Below the pieces are notes generated by a model. That model did no database searches and had not been told where the DNA came from. It saw nothing but the letters and a program-made list of their open reading frames with translations. 64,000 nt of DNA. Source: UBA10649 sp963749905. Its GTDB lineage: Bacteria; Actinomycetota; Actinomycetes; S36-B12. The position numbers and the translations under genes are program-made. The stretch covers positions 682,001 to 746,000 of the forward strand of contig CAVVOF010000004.1 in the NCBI GenBank assembly GCA_963749905.1, read 5' to 3'. Each line of letters opens with the position of its first letter. The first letter of the stretch is position 1. Below, piece after piece: positions 8,396 through 17,328 of the stretch.

Positions 8396-10119
8396 CAGCT
8401 CTCCTCCGCGAATCGTCGCTGGCGGCGGAACTGCACGAGTGTCAGCCCGAAGATGAGGATGAACAGCACCCAGGCCACGGCGCTCGCCTGACCGAAGGAG
8501 TCCTGCTGGAAGCCAAGTTGGTACAGGTATACGACGGGGGTGAGCGTGGCGTTGTCCGGGAAGCCGACCGGGTTCGGCTGATTGAGGGCGTAGACGATGT
8601 CGAACAGCTGCAGCGCCAGGATGATGGTGCTGGCCACCACGAAGAACGTCGTCGCGCGGAGCGAGGGCAGCGTGATGCTGAAGAACCGCCGCCATGCGCC
8701 CGCGCCGTCGAGCTCGGCAGCCTCGTAGAGCTCGCGTGAAATGCCCTGCATGCCCGCGGTGAACAGCACCGTGTTGAAGCCGAACTGGGACCAGCCGAAC
8801 ACCAGGACGACGGCGAAGAGGGCAACCGACGGATCCGAGAGCCAGCCGATCTCGACCGGGACCGGCATCGGGTCGCCCGGCACGACCGCATTGATGATGC
8901 CGTTGACCCATCCGATGAACCAGTTGATGAAGCCGACGGTCGAGTTGAGCATCTGCTTCCAGATCAGCGTGACGCCGATGACGCCTGCGACCGCGGGGAT
9001 GAAGAAGATGGTCCGGAAGGTCTTCGTGCCCCGGTAGCCGATGTTGATGAGGGCTGCCAGGACGAGGGCAGGGACGACCGCGAGCGGCACGGCGAGCACC
9101 AGGAAGACGACGATGTTGCTGATGGACCGCCAGAACAGCGGATCGCTGGCGCCGAGCACGCCGAACGGCGTGCCCACCATGTCCTCGTAGCCGGCCGGCA
9201 GGTCCTCGGGTGTCGCCGCGACACTCAGCCCGAGCGTCTCGATGTAGTTGCCGAGGCCCACGAAGGCGGGTGAGGTGATGCCATCCCACTCGTAGAACGA
9301 GATCACGAGCGAGAAGACCAGCGGCCCGGCGAAGAAGAGCAGGAAGCCGATCAGGTTGGGCGACAGGAAGAGCCACCCCGCCTGCGCCTCCAGCTGGTCG
9401 GCGCGCGCGTCGAACCGCGCAGCCATGCGCGCGGCCCACATCGCCTGTGCACACCACAGCAGCACGAGCAGGGCCAGCACGAGGACGGTGTTGACGGGGG
9501 CGTTCTCCGCGAACACGTCCGCGAGCGTGCGGCCGAGGAGCAGGAGGTCGAGCTGCCACAGCCATGCCAGCCCGAACGCCGCCACACCGGCAAGGCCGAC
9601 GTAGCGCATGATGCGAGCGGCGGGAGCCACCCACGTCGGCAGCTGCTCTGCCTCGGAGTCCTCCACCTGGGCGGCCAGTCTCCGGGCGAACACCAGCCAG
9701 GCCACGAAGATCGCCAGCCCGATGAAGGGCAGGAACGCCTTGTTGAAGGATGCCGCGAACTCGTCGATGAAGGCGGCCAGGTCCAGGGACTGGAAGAGGG
9801 CGACGACGACCAGGACGAGGGTCAGGTAGTTGACCGTGAACGACACGGTGCGACCACGTCGGGATGACCGGAAGAGCAGCACGGCGGCGAGCAGGTTCAG
9901 CAGCAGGCCGAGCGTCGCGCCGATGCCGATCGCGCTCCGGGGCAACGACTCCAACGCCCATACGGCAGCCGCGATGTTGTACAGGGCCCACGCGCAGATC
10001 AGCGCCACGATGACGTGGCAGATCGCCACGATGGTGATGGTTGCGGGCACCGGAGGACGCAGGAGACGACCGAGACCCGCGCCGGGTGACGACCCGGTCA
10101 CTGCGGTCGCACTCGCCAT
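8395..10119 (-). CDS. Sugar ABC transporter permease (MalF-like) with a large N-terminal membrane extension
   Basis: Partner permease of the CUT1 importer, 574 residues instead of about 300. The C-terminal half (from AGWLFLSPNLIGFLLFFAGP, about residue 250) is a standard MalF-like domain with the EAA loop ELYEAAELDGAGAWRRFFSITLP. The first 240 residues add about six hydrophobic segments (for example VPATITIVAICHVIVALICA, LGLLLNLLAAVLLF, VNTVLVLALLVLLW) that have no counterpart in ordinary permeases. A further insert of about 40 residues follows the first core helix (AATPEDLPAGYEDMVGTPFG). The gene begins 70 bp after the lipoprotein gene, behind a strong stem-loop. Confidence 0.9.
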   Translation of the reverse strand: MASATAVTGSSPGAGLGRLLRPPVPATITIVAICHVIVALICAWALYNIAAAVWALESLPRSAIGIGATLGLLLNLLAAVLLFRSSRRGRTVSFTVNYLTLVLVVVALFQSLDLAAFIDEFAASFNKAFLPFIGLAIFVAWLVFARRLAAQVEDSEAEQLPTWVAPAARIMRYVGLAGVAAFGLAWLWQLDLLLLGRTLADVFAENAPVNTVLVLALLVLLWCAQAMWAARMAARFDARADQLEAQAGWLFLSPNLIGFLLFFAGPLVFSLVISFYEWDGITSPAFVGLGNYIETLGLSVAATPEDLPAGYEDMVGTPFGVLGASDPLFWRSISNIVVFLVLAVPLAVVPALVLAALINIGYRGTKTFRTIFFIPAVAGVIGVTLIWKQMLNSTVGFINWFIGWVNGIINAVVPGDPMPVPVEIGWLSDPSVALFAVVLVFGWSQFGFNTVLFTAGMQGISRELYEAAELDGAGAWRRFFSITLPSLRATTFFVVASTIILALQLFDIVYALNQPNPVGFPDNATLTPVVYLYQLGFQQDSFGQASAVAWVLFILIFGLTLVQFRRQRRFAEES

Positions 10120-10136
10120 GACCCCTCCTTAGCCGA

Positions 10137-10182
10137 GGTGGGGCGCGGACGGTGGTTGATCACCGTTCGTCCGCGCCCCACC
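10137..10182 (-). terminator. Stem-loop between the substrate-binding protein and permease genes
   Basis: Exact 15-bp arms (GGTGGGGCGCGGACG at 10137-10151 and its complement at 10168-10182) surround a 16-base loop, with no U-tract. The position between the lipoprotein gene and the permeases fits a partial terminator or mRNA-stabilising hairpin that keeps the binding protein in excess over the membrane parts, as in the malE-malF spacer. Confidence 0.7.
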
Positions 10183-10189
10183 GCTGTCA

Positions 10190-11554
10190 CTAGCTGGTGA
10201 AGGCGTCCGCCGTCACCTTGCAGATGGTCTTCTGGAAGTCGTCGATGGTGATCTTGCCCGTCATCAGGGCGGTCACCTCGTCACCGGCTGCCTTGTCGAA
10301 GGCCGGCCAGTTGCCGTTCCAGAGCGGACCCTCCGCAACCGGATCGTTGGTGATGCCGTCCACGAACGCCTGGTTGTTGGCCGGCGGCGTGTAGGTGAGG
10401 AAGGCATCGATCGCATCCGCCGAGTCGCGCGACGGGATGTTCGCACCAAGGCTCGAGATCTTGTTCTGGACCTCGACGCTCGTCAGAGCCTCGACTAGCT
10501 TCCAGGCCGCCTCGGGGTTCTCGGTGTTCGCGTTGATCACGTACGCGCCCCAGAACTGCCAGTTCTTGCCGGGAGCAGGACCGGTGGGCAGCGGCGCGAC
10601 GTCCCAGTTGAAGTTGGTGATCTCGCGAGCACCCGGGGTCGCCCAACGGCCGTTGATGAACATGCCCAGCGTGCCCGCCTTGTAGGGCGGCTCGGCATCC
10701 TCACCGAAGGGCACGCCCGCGCCGGACGCGTAGAGCTCCTGGTAGAACTCGAGACCGGCGATCGACTCGGGGGTGTCGAGGGCGCACGCGGTGCGGTCCT
10801 CGTTGAAGAAGCTGCCGCCGCCGGAGTTCACGAAGTAGCCCCAGTTGGCCCACCACGAGTTGGCGCCGAAGCCCTTGGCTCCGTCGACGTTCTCCGCGAT
10901 CTGCTGCGAGACCTCGGCGAACTTCTCCCACGTCCACTCGCCGTTGGCGGCCAGCTCGCGCGGGTCCTCTGCGCCGGCCTCGTCGATGAGGTCGAGGTTC
11001 AGGTACAGCGCGAAGGTGGAGACGTCACGCGGCACGCCCCACACGAAGCCATCAGCCGGCTGGCCGGTGGCCGGATCGACGGTCAGCTGGTCCATCGGGC
11101 CCGCGTAGAAGTCGTCCTTGTTGAAGCCCGAGGCCGCCGCCAGGTCACCGGCGTTGAGGATCAGGCCGGCCTTCGCGAAGTCGGCGATGTCGGTACCGGG
11201 GATCCAGAACACGTCTGGGGCGGTGCCCGCGGACAGCTCGGTCTTGAGCTTGTCCTGGTACGGGGAGCCCTCGGAGTTGCCGGGCTCGTAGGTCAGGTCG
11301 AGTCCGATACCCGAGGCCGTGATCTCGTCCGAGATGCTGGCGTACAGGTCGGCCTCGGCCTGGTTGTCCGGGCGGGTGCGCCAACGAAGCGCGACCGCTT
11401 CCTCAGCGGGCGCCTCGGAAGCAGCCTCGGAAGCAGCCGGAGCGGCCTCACTCGCCGCCGGGCTCTCGGAAGCGCTCTCGGTCGCCGTGCTGGAGCAGGC
11501 ACTGAGGATCAGTGCTGTGCCCAGGACGGCGACTACGGAACCGCGTCTACGCAT
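10190..11554 (-). CDS. Sugar ABC transporter substrate-binding lipoprotein
   Basis: Extracellular, lipid-anchored solute-binding protein of the maltose type (family 1), 454 residues. The signal peptide ends in the lipobox LSAC with the acylated Cys at about residue 20, followed by a low-complexity Ala/Ser/Glu linker to about residue 52. The mature part shows the usual pattern: APDVFWIPGTDIADFAKAG, GVPRDVSTFALYLNLDLIDE, GEWTWEKFAEV, GTLGMFINGRWATPGAREI and WDVAPLPTGP. It is the first importer gene after the DeoR regulator. The ligand cannot be read from the sequence; galactosides or galactosylglycerols are inferred from neighbours. Confidence 0.92.
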   Translation of the reverse strand: MRRRGSVVAVLGTALILSACSSTATESASESPAASEAAPAASEAASEAPAEEAVALRWRTRPDNQAEADLYASISDEITASGIGLDLTYEPGNSEGSPYQDKLKTELSAGTAPDVFWIPGTDIADFAKAGLILNAGDLAAASGFNKDDFYAGPMDQLTVDPATGQPADGFVWGVPRDVSTFALYLNLDLIDEAGAEDPRELAANGEWTWEKFAEVSQQIAENVDGAKGFGANSWWANWGYFVNSGGGSFFNEDRTACALDTPESIAGLEFYQELYASGAGVPFGEDAEPPYKAGTLGMFINGRWATPGAREITNFNWDVAPLPTGPAPGKNWQFWGAYVINANTENPEAAWKLVEALTSVEVQNKISSLGANIPSRDSADAIDAFLTYTPPANNQAFVDGITNDPVAEGPLWNGNWPAFDKAAGDEVTALMTGKITIDDFQKTICKVTADAFTS

Positions 11555-11626
11555 GGGGTGTTCCTTTCCTATTCACCTCGTTGGGGTTCTGCAATCCATC
11601 CGGGCAGGTACCCCGGATCGACGTGT

Positions 11627-12439
11627 TCATGGCACGGACCGCACGGTCGTGCCGGCTTGCTCGAGCATCGCAACGGAGTCCGCTGCCGCGGTCGCATCGG
11701 TGATGACAACGTCGACGTCGCTCATCCCGCAGATGCGGGCGGCCTCGACGGCGCCGATCTTGCTGCCGTCGGCCACCACGACGACCTCTCGAGCGGCGTG
11801 GATCATCGCCCGCTTGACCTCGGCCTCTGCGAAGTTCAGGTTCGTGACGCCCCGCTCGGCCTCCACGCCGTTGCAGCCGATGAAGGCGATGTGCGCGGAC
11901 GTCTGCTCCAGGATCAGCCCGGCGAACGGATTCACCAGGGAGTGCTGGCGCGGCCGCACCATCCCGCCGGTGACGAGCACGTCGATGCGGTCGGAGGCCG
12001 GCTCGAGCGCGAGCGCCACGTTCAGCCCGTTGGTCACCACGGTGACGTCATGCAGCGCCGGGCGGGCCACCAGCTCGAGGGCGATCGCCGTGGTGGTGGA
12101 GCCCACGTCGAGGATGACGACCTGACCGGGCTGGACCAGCGATGCGGCATACCGGGCGATGGCGGTCTTCTGGGCCTGGTTCTCGCGGGCCGCCTGCTCG
12201 AGCGTGGGCTCGTGCCGGAGCACGCCACTGGGCACGGCACCCCCGCGCACGCGTCGCACGCGGCCCTCGGCCTCGAGGGCGCCGAGATCCGACCGCACGG
12301 TCACCGGTGAGACGCCGTAGCGCTCGGCGAGGTCGGTCACCCGGACGAAGCCGGCCGCCTCGACCTGCTCGGCGATCCGGTCCTGGCGCAGCTCGGCGGG
12401 TACGCCGGAGGCATCCGGAACCTGCTCCGCCAGTGACAT
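11627..12439 (-). CDS. DeoR/GlpR family transcriptional repressor
   Basis: A 270-residue regulator: N-terminal winged HTH (residues 18-75, FVRVTDLAERYGVSPVTVRSDLGALEAEGRVRRVRGGA is typical; longer identity not needed) and a C-terminal DeoR sensor domain with VILDVGSTTTAIALEL, VVTNGLNVALALE and VVVADGSKIG, which bind a sugar phosphate. It is the first gene of the importer operon and is followed 72 bp later by the binding protein. Two copies of a palindrome, CTTTCG-N8-CGAAA, lie upstream (12456-12475 and 12592-12611), the first only 17 bp from the start codon, so autoregulation is likely. A GlpR-like role with glycerol phosphate as effector would fit glpD at the operon end. Confidence 0.88.
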   Translation of the reverse strand: MSLAEQVPDASGVPAELRQDRIAEQVEAAGFVRVTDLAERYGVSPVTVRSDLGALEAEGRVRRVRGGAVPSGVLRHEPTLEQAARENQAQKTAIARYAASLVQPGQVVILDVGSTTTAIALELVARPALHDVTVVTNGLNVALALEPASDRIDVLVTGGMVRPRQHSLVNPFAGLILEQTSAHIAFIGCNGVEAERGVTNLNFAEAEVKRAMIHAAREVVVVADGSKIGAVEAARICGMSDVDVVITDATAAADSVAMLEQAGTTVRSVP

Positions 12440-12455
12440 GCCATCACTCTTTCAC

Positions 12456-12475
12456 CTTTCGATAATCTACGAAAG
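12456..12475. promoter_or_regulatory. Proximal DeoR-type operator
   Basis: CTTTCGATAATCTACGAAAG: inverted CTTTCG/CGAAAG halves around an 8-base centre, starting 17 bp upstream of the DeoR start codon. It matches the second site at 12592-12611 at 18 of 20 positions. A reversed half-site with one mismatch (GTTATTGAAAG) lies at 12502-12512. Confidence 0.7.
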
Positions 12476-12591
12476 CACTCAGAGCTCGCCGTTATCAACC
12501 CGTTATTGAAAGCGTTGACAATGCCGATACCCCCGATATCGGACAAATTGTCACCGAAGTTTTCCGATTTGCCGGGTGACGTGCGCCCGCC

Positions 12592-12611
12592 CTTTCGATA
12601 ACCTACGAAAA
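12592..12611. promoter_or_regulatory. Distal DeoR-type operator
   Basis: CTTTCGATAACCTACGAAAA, a second copy of the palindrome at 12456-12475. The copies are in the same phase, 136 bp apart (close to 13 helical turns), between the alpha-galactosidase stop and the DeoR start, an arrangement suited to DNA looping. The rest of the 227-bp gap (12440-12666) holds no open frame worth calling. Confidence 0.68.
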
Positions 12612-12666
12612 CCCGCGACCCACCGCGGGGCCGTCCGCGGCAGCGCATGCCCGCGTCGGACGCCAG

Positions 12667-14058
12667 TCAGGGAGAGGCAGGGTGGCGATGGATCAGGCCC
12701 TGCTCCGGTCCCGCCCAGGGATCCCAGCCCACCGGCGCCAGGTCTGCGGGGACCATCAGCTCACGCGTCAGCCGAAGGTGCGCCTCGTCGAGCCGGGTCA
12801 ACGGATCGCTGCTGACGGCCAGGCCGCGCAGTTCCCGCACATAGGTCCGCCACGGCGCGGGACGCTCGACCTCCGGGCGCACCAGGACGCAGTCAGGGTC
12901 GTTGACCCACAGCCGTCCGTGCATCCAGGCGCGAGCCCGGCCCGCCGCGAGGGCACTGCGCATCGCGGGTTGGCTGATGTCGCCGAGATCGGGCTCCCAT
13001 GCCGGCATCACGTCGGGGCTGATGCGCATCGCATCGACCAGTCCGATGCTCGGCAGCAGGGGCGCGCCGCAGCCGAGGATGACGGCGTCCTCACCGGCAC
13101 CCTCCCGTACCAGCTCCAGTCCGAGGCGGTAGGCCTCGATGGGCGTCACGTCCTCGTGCCGGGCGCCGACCATGGCGCCGCCGTAGGTGAAGTCGATCTT
13201 GTGGAAGGCGAAGCCGCGCTCGCGCAACGTGCGGAACACCGTCACCAGGTGCTCCGCGGCATCGGGATGCGTGACATCGAGCACGCGCACCTGCTGGCCC
13301 CAGTGGTGCTCGCTGGCCAGCGCGCCGTCGACGAGCCATTCGGGGTGGCGCCGCGCCAGCTCCGATCCAGCACCGACCAGGAACGGGGCTGTCCAGATCC
13401 CCGGCGTGCGGCCCGAGCCGAGGATGCGGGCCGCAACCTCGTCGAGGTCGCCGAAGCCCGGACGACCGTCGAGCCAGTCCCCGATGTCTGCCTGATAGCC
13501 GTCGTCGACCTGCACCACCTCGATCGGGAGATCCTCCCGATCAATCACCGCGAGGTTGTCGAGCACGTCCTGCGCCGTCACGTCAGCCCAGTAGGTGTAC
13601 CAGGAGCACCAGCCAGCCGGGAGCGCCTGCAGTGGTCGCGTCACGAGCGGGGCGAGCACGCCCGCCGCGGCTGCGAGCCCCTCATCCAGGGTCGCCGCGG
13701 ACAGGTGAGTCACCGGCCCGTCGGCGGACACGACCAGCCTGTCCCCCTCGGCTCGGGCACGGATCGACGGCACCTCACGATCGGGGCGCGGGGCGACGAA
13801 CACCTGTGCCGAGCCGTCGGCACCCACGACCGCCAGCAGTCCCTCGCCCTGGAAGCCCGACTCCGGAGCAGGACGCTCGGGACGGAACGCCATGGCCTGC
13901 CAGATCGGCCGCTGCGGGCGCGGCGACCGGGCGCTGTCCCCGGGGTACACGCCTGCCGGACTCCACGACTGCCAGCCATGCTCGTACACGTAGGTGTCGC
14001 TCGCGGGATCATCGGTCGCGTGGATGTCGGTGAAGGCCGTGGCCTGATCGCTCGTCAC
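12667..14058 (-). CDS. GH36-type alpha-galactosidase
   Basis: Retaining glycosidase that removes terminal alpha-galactose, 463 residues, cytosolic (no signal peptide). Family landmarks are GWQSWSPAG near residue 28, the barrel start GWCSWYTYW (149-157), VVQVDDGYQ (181-189), the nucleophile Asp289 in HKIDFTYG and the acid/base Asp349 in MRISPD. It is shorter than classical 700-residue GH36 enzymes, with a reduced N-terminal beta domain. The GTG at 14058 is only 46 bp from the divergent GH42 gene, so the two promoters must overlap coding sequence. It precedes the DeoR-importer operon on the same strand. Confidence 0.85.
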   Translation of the reverse strand: MTSDQATAFTDIHATDDPASDTYVYEHGWQSWSPAGVYPGDSARSPRPQRPIWQAMAFRPERPAPESGFQGEGLLAVVGADGSAQVFVAPRPDREVPSIRARAEGDRLVVSADGPVTHLSAATLDEGLAAAAGVLAPLVTRPLQALPAGWCSWYTYWADVTAQDVLDNLAVIDREDLPIEVVQVDDGYQADIGDWLDGRPGFGDLDEVAARILGSGRTPGIWTAPFLVGAGSELARRHPEWLVDGALASEHHWGQQVRVLDVTHPDAAEHLVTVFRTLRERGFAFHKIDFTYGGAMVGARHEDVTPIEAYRLGLELVREGAGEDAVILGCGAPLLPSIGLVDAMRISPDVMPAWEPDLGDISQPAMRSALAAGRARAWMHGRLWVNDPDCVLVRPEVERPAPWRTYVRELRGLAVSSDPLTRLDEAHLRLTRELMVPADLAPVGWDPWAGPEQGLIHRHPASP

Positions 14059-14104
14059 AAGCAGCGCAGGCTAGTTCATCGATCGCGCGGACGGGAGGTG
14101 CCTC

Positions 14105-16201
14105 GTGGGTGACATCGATACCGGGCGCGTCGTCCCTCGCCTGCCCGGCCTGGGCTTCGGCGGCGACTGGAACCCCGAGCAGTGGCCACCGCACGTGTGG
14201 GACGAGGACCTGCGACTGATGCGCGAGGCCCACGTCAATCTGGTCACGGTCGGCGTATTCGCCTGGGCGCACCTCGAGCCGACGCCGGGCCGCTACGACT
14301 TCGGCTGGCTGGACACCGTCCTCGACAAGTGCCTTGCCGCCGGCGTGCATGTCGACCTCGCCACCGCGACCGCCTCACCGCCGCCATGGCTCGGCCACCG
14401 CTGGCCGGAGAGCCTGCCCGTCACCGACGACGGCACCACCTGGACGTACGGCGCTCGACAGCAGTACTGCCCTTCCTCGACGGCCTATCGCGAGCGGGCC
14501 TGGGCGCTCACTGAACGCCTCGTCGATCGCTACGCCGATCACGAAGCCGTGGTGATGTGGCACGTCGGCAACGAGTACGGCGCCCACACCCCGACGTGCT
14601 ACTGCGACGCCTCCGCCGAGGCCTTCCGGGACTGGCTGGCCAAGCGCTACGACACCATCGACGACCTGAACGACGCGTGGTCGACGGCCTTCTGGTCCCA
14701 GCGGTTCTCCGACTACGCCGAGGTGATCCCGCCCCGCCGGACGCCGTACTTCCCGAACCCGACCCAGCAGCTGGACTTCCGGCGCTTCTCGTCGGATGCG
14801 CTGCTCGAGCTGTTCAAGGCGGAGCGCGACATCATCCGGGCCCGCTCGCCCGAGGACAAGCCGATCACCACGAACTTCATGCGGTTCTTCCCGCACGCGG
14901 ACTACTGGGACTGGGCTCGCGCGGAGGACGTGGTGAGCGACGACTGGTATCCCGACCTCGCCGACCCCCTGTCGCATGTCGAAGGCGCGGCCGGCGCCGA
15001 CCTGATGCGCTCCCTGGGCGAAGGGCGCCCGTGGCTGCTCATGGAGCAGGCGGTCTCCGCGATCAACTGGCGGACGGTGAACCCCCCGAAGTCCGGCGGC
15101 GCGTACCGCCGATGGTCTCTCCAGCAGGTGGCGCGTGGAGCAGACGCCGTCCTCCACTTCCAGTGGCGCGCGTCGATCGGCGGAGCCGAGAAGTGGCACT
15201 CCGGGATGCTCCCCCACGCTGGTCCGCGAACCCGCTCGTGGCGCGAGGTGGTCGAACTCGGCAGGGAGCTCGACGAACTCTCCGATCTCGCGGGCGCTGT
15301 GACCCCTGCCGACATCGCGGTCGTCCTCGACTGGCCGTCCTGGTGGGCCCTCGAGCTGGATTCGCGTCCGTCGACTCGCCTGTCCATGGTGCGCATCCTG
15401 CGGTCCTGGTACGAGCCGCTGTGGCGCCGCGGATACTCCATCGACTTCGCCCACCCGGAGTCGGACCTCTCGGCGTACCGACTGGTACTCGTCCCGCAGC
15501 TGTACTCCGTCACCGACCGCGGGGCACAGCGACTGATCGACGCGGCGGACTCCGGGACCAGCGTGGCGGTGGGGTTCTTCTCCGGCGCGGTGGACGAGCG
15601 GGACCGGGTGCGCGCCGGGGGCTACCCGGCCCCCTGGACCGAGCTGCTCGGACTCTGGGTCGAGGAGTACCGGCCGCTCCTGCCCGACGAGCTGGTGCCC
15701 CTGCGCGCCGCCGCAGCCGCGGCTCGTCTCCCCGAGAGCACTGGCTTCGAGTCGACCGGATCGGAGTGGACGGAGCACGTGCACGCTGAGACGGCGGAGG
15801 TCGTACTGGCCTACCGGGGCGGGGATATCGACGGCTGCCCGGCGGTCACGGTGCGACGACTGCCCAGCGGCGCGGCCGCGTGGTACGTGTCCACCGCCCT
15901 CGATCCGCACACGCTGAACGCACTGATCCTGCGGATGGCCGAGGACGCCGGCGCCCGCACGATCCTCGTGGACGCACCGCCACCGGACGTGGAAGTGGCC
16001 ACGCGGCAGACGACCGAGCGCGACTTCCTGTTCCTGCTCAACCACGGCAGCCAGCCCGCGGAGGTGGCCGTGGCGGACGGAAGCGGTCGTCCGTGGGCCA
16101 GAACTGGGGACGGCGCGCAGGTCGCCGACCGCATCACGCTGGGCGGGGGCGACGCCGTCGTCCTCGTCCGCGCACGCGAGAGGACGGTTCATCCGACATG
16201 A
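14105..16201 (+). CDS. GH42 beta-galactosidase
   Basis: Intracellular beta-galactosidase, 698 residues, no signal peptide. The A domain opens with GGDWNPEQWP and carries the acid/base Glu157 in WHVGNEYG and the nucleophile Glu314 in LLMEQAVSAINW. Cysteines at about 122 and in TCYCD (165-167) match the zinc cluster of GH42. The B (trimerisation, ADIAVVLDWPSWWALEL region) and C domains complete the usual order. GTG start behind GGGAGG. The stop overlaps galT (ATGA), so the released galactose is fed directly to the Leloir genes made from the same mRNA. Confidence 0.93.
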   Translation: MGDIDTGRVVPRLPGLGFGGDWNPEQWPPHVWDEDLRLMREAHVNLVTVGVFAWAHLEPTPGRYDFGWLDTVLDKCLAAGVHVDLATATASPPPWLGHRWPESLPVTDDGTTWTYGARQQYCPSSTAYRERAWALTERLVDRYADHEAVVMWHVGNEYGAHTPTCYCDASAEAFRDWLAKRYDTIDDLNDAWSTAFWSQRFSDYAEVIPPRRTPYFPNPTQQLDFRRFSSDALLELFKAERDIIRARSPEDKPITTNFMRFFPHADYWDWARAEDVVSDDWYPDLADPLSHVEGAAGADLMRSLGEGRPWLLMEQAVSAINWRTVNPPKSGGAYRRWSLQQVARGADAVLHFQWRASIGGAEKWHSGMLPHAGPRTRSWREVVELGRELDELSDLAGAVTPADIAVVLDWPSWWALELDSRPSTRLSMVRILRSWYEPLWRRGYSIDFAHPESDLSAYRLVLVPQLYSVTDRGAQRLIDAADSGTSVAVGFFSGAVDERDRVRAGGYPAPWTELLGLWVEEYRPLLPDELVPLRAAAAAARLPESTGFESTGSEWTEHVHAETAEVVLAYRGGDIDGCPAVTVRRLPSGAAAWYVSTALDPHTLNALILRMAEDAGARTILVDAPPPDVEVATRQTTERDFLFLLNHGSQPAEVAVADGSGRPWARTGDGAQVADRITLGGGDAVVLVRARERTVHPT

Positions 16202-17328
16202 GCGCCACGACTGGCACCGGGAGCACGTCGGCGGACCTCGGGAGCGGGGTCACGCGGTCCGTGCGGTCCATGGCCGACGGCCGCGAGATCACGTACTACG
16301 ACAGCGCACCCGGACAGCCGCGCGATGCCGTCGACCGACGCACGCTCGACGACGCACCCACCCACACCGAGCTGCGCCACGACCCCCTGCTCGACGAGTG
16401 GGTCGTGGTCGCAGGGCACCGTCAGGCCCGGACTTTCCATCCCCCGACGAGTGAGTGCCCGCTGTGCCCGACCCGTGGCGACCAGCTGACCGAGGTCGCC
16501 GAGTCCGACTACGAGGTGGTCGTCTTCGAGAACCGCTTCCCCTCCCTCACCATGCGGGCGCCGGAGGAGGCACTGTCGGAGGGCTCTCGCCACGGCTTCG
16601 GACGGTGCGAGGTCGTCTGCTTCACGTCCGACCACTCGTCAGCGCTGGCCGACGTCGACGCCGATCGGATGCGACTCGTGCTCGAGGCCTGGATCGACCG
16701 CGACCGTATCCTGTCCGCGATCCCGGGGGTCGAATACGTCTTCGTGTTCGAGAACCGCGGCGTCGAGATCGGCGTGACGCTCTCCCATCCGCACGGGCAG
16801 ATCTACGCGTACCCGTTCGTGCCACCCCGCGACCAGCAGATCCGGGCGGCCGCGCGCCGCCATCGAGTGGACACGGGTCGATCGGTGTTCGCCGATGTCA
16901 TCGACGCCGAGACCGCTGACGGCACCCGCCTCGTGCACGATGGCGAGCACTGGGTGGGCTTCGTTCCCCGGGCCGCCCGCTGGCCCTTCGAGGTCCAGCT
17001 CTTCACGCGTCGGCCCGTCGACCACCTCGCCGACCTGAACGAGGACGAGCGACGGGAGTTCAGCGCGTTCTACCCCGAGCTCCTCCGCAGCCTCGATCGC
17101 GTTCTGGGCGTGTCGATGCCGTACATCGCGGCCTGGCACCAGGCACCCGTGCAGGTTCAGGACGGTGACAGCCGACTGTTCCTCGAGGTCTTCTCACTGC
17201 GTCGGGCGGCCGAGAAGCTCAAATTCCTCGCCGGCTCCGAGTCCGCGGCCTGGGTATGGATCAACGACATCTCTCCCGAGCAGGCTGCGCAGGCCATTCG
17301 GGAGGCGCGCGCGGGAGGCCACGCGTGA
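16198..17328 (+). CDS. galT: Galactose-1-phosphate uridylyltransferase
   Basis: Exchanges UMP between UDP-glucose and galactose 1-phosphate (Leloir pathway). 376 residues. Zinc ligands are in SECPLCPTR, the core motif VVFENRFPSL is present and the uridylylated His is in SHPHGQIYAYP. The ATG overlaps the GH42 stop and the TGA overlaps the galK GTG, so the three genes form one tightly coupled operon. No galE is in the window, so UDP-galactose 4-epimerase must be elsewhere. Confidence 0.94.
   Translation: MSATTGTGSTSADLGSGVTRSVRSMADGREITYYDSAPGQPRDAVDRRTLDDAPTHTELRHDPLLDEWVVVAGHRQARTFHPPTSECPLCPTRGDQLTEVAESDYEVVVFENRFPSLTMRAPEEALSEGSRHGFGRCEVVCFTSDHSSALADVDADRMRLVLEAWIDRDRILSAIPGVEYVFVFENRGVEIGVTLSHPHGQIYAYPFVPPRDQQIRAAARRHRVDTGRSVFADVIDAETADGTRLVHDGEHWVGFVPRAARWPFEVQLFTRRPVDHLADLNEDERREFSAFYPELLRSLDRVLGVSMPYIAAWHQAPVQVQDGDSRLFLEVFSLRRAAEKLKFLAGSESAAWVWINDISPEQAAQAIREARAGGHA

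Noticed and set aside
7178..9991. 937-codon frame that would fuse two permeases
   Set aside because: The upstream 530 codons are the first permease read out of phase; the real second permease starts at 8395 with an ATGA overlap.
12514..12543. TTGACA-containing sigma70 promoter on the plus strand in the DeoR upstream gap
   Set aside because: No acceptable -10 hexamer lies at 16-18 bp, and no plus-strand gene follows.
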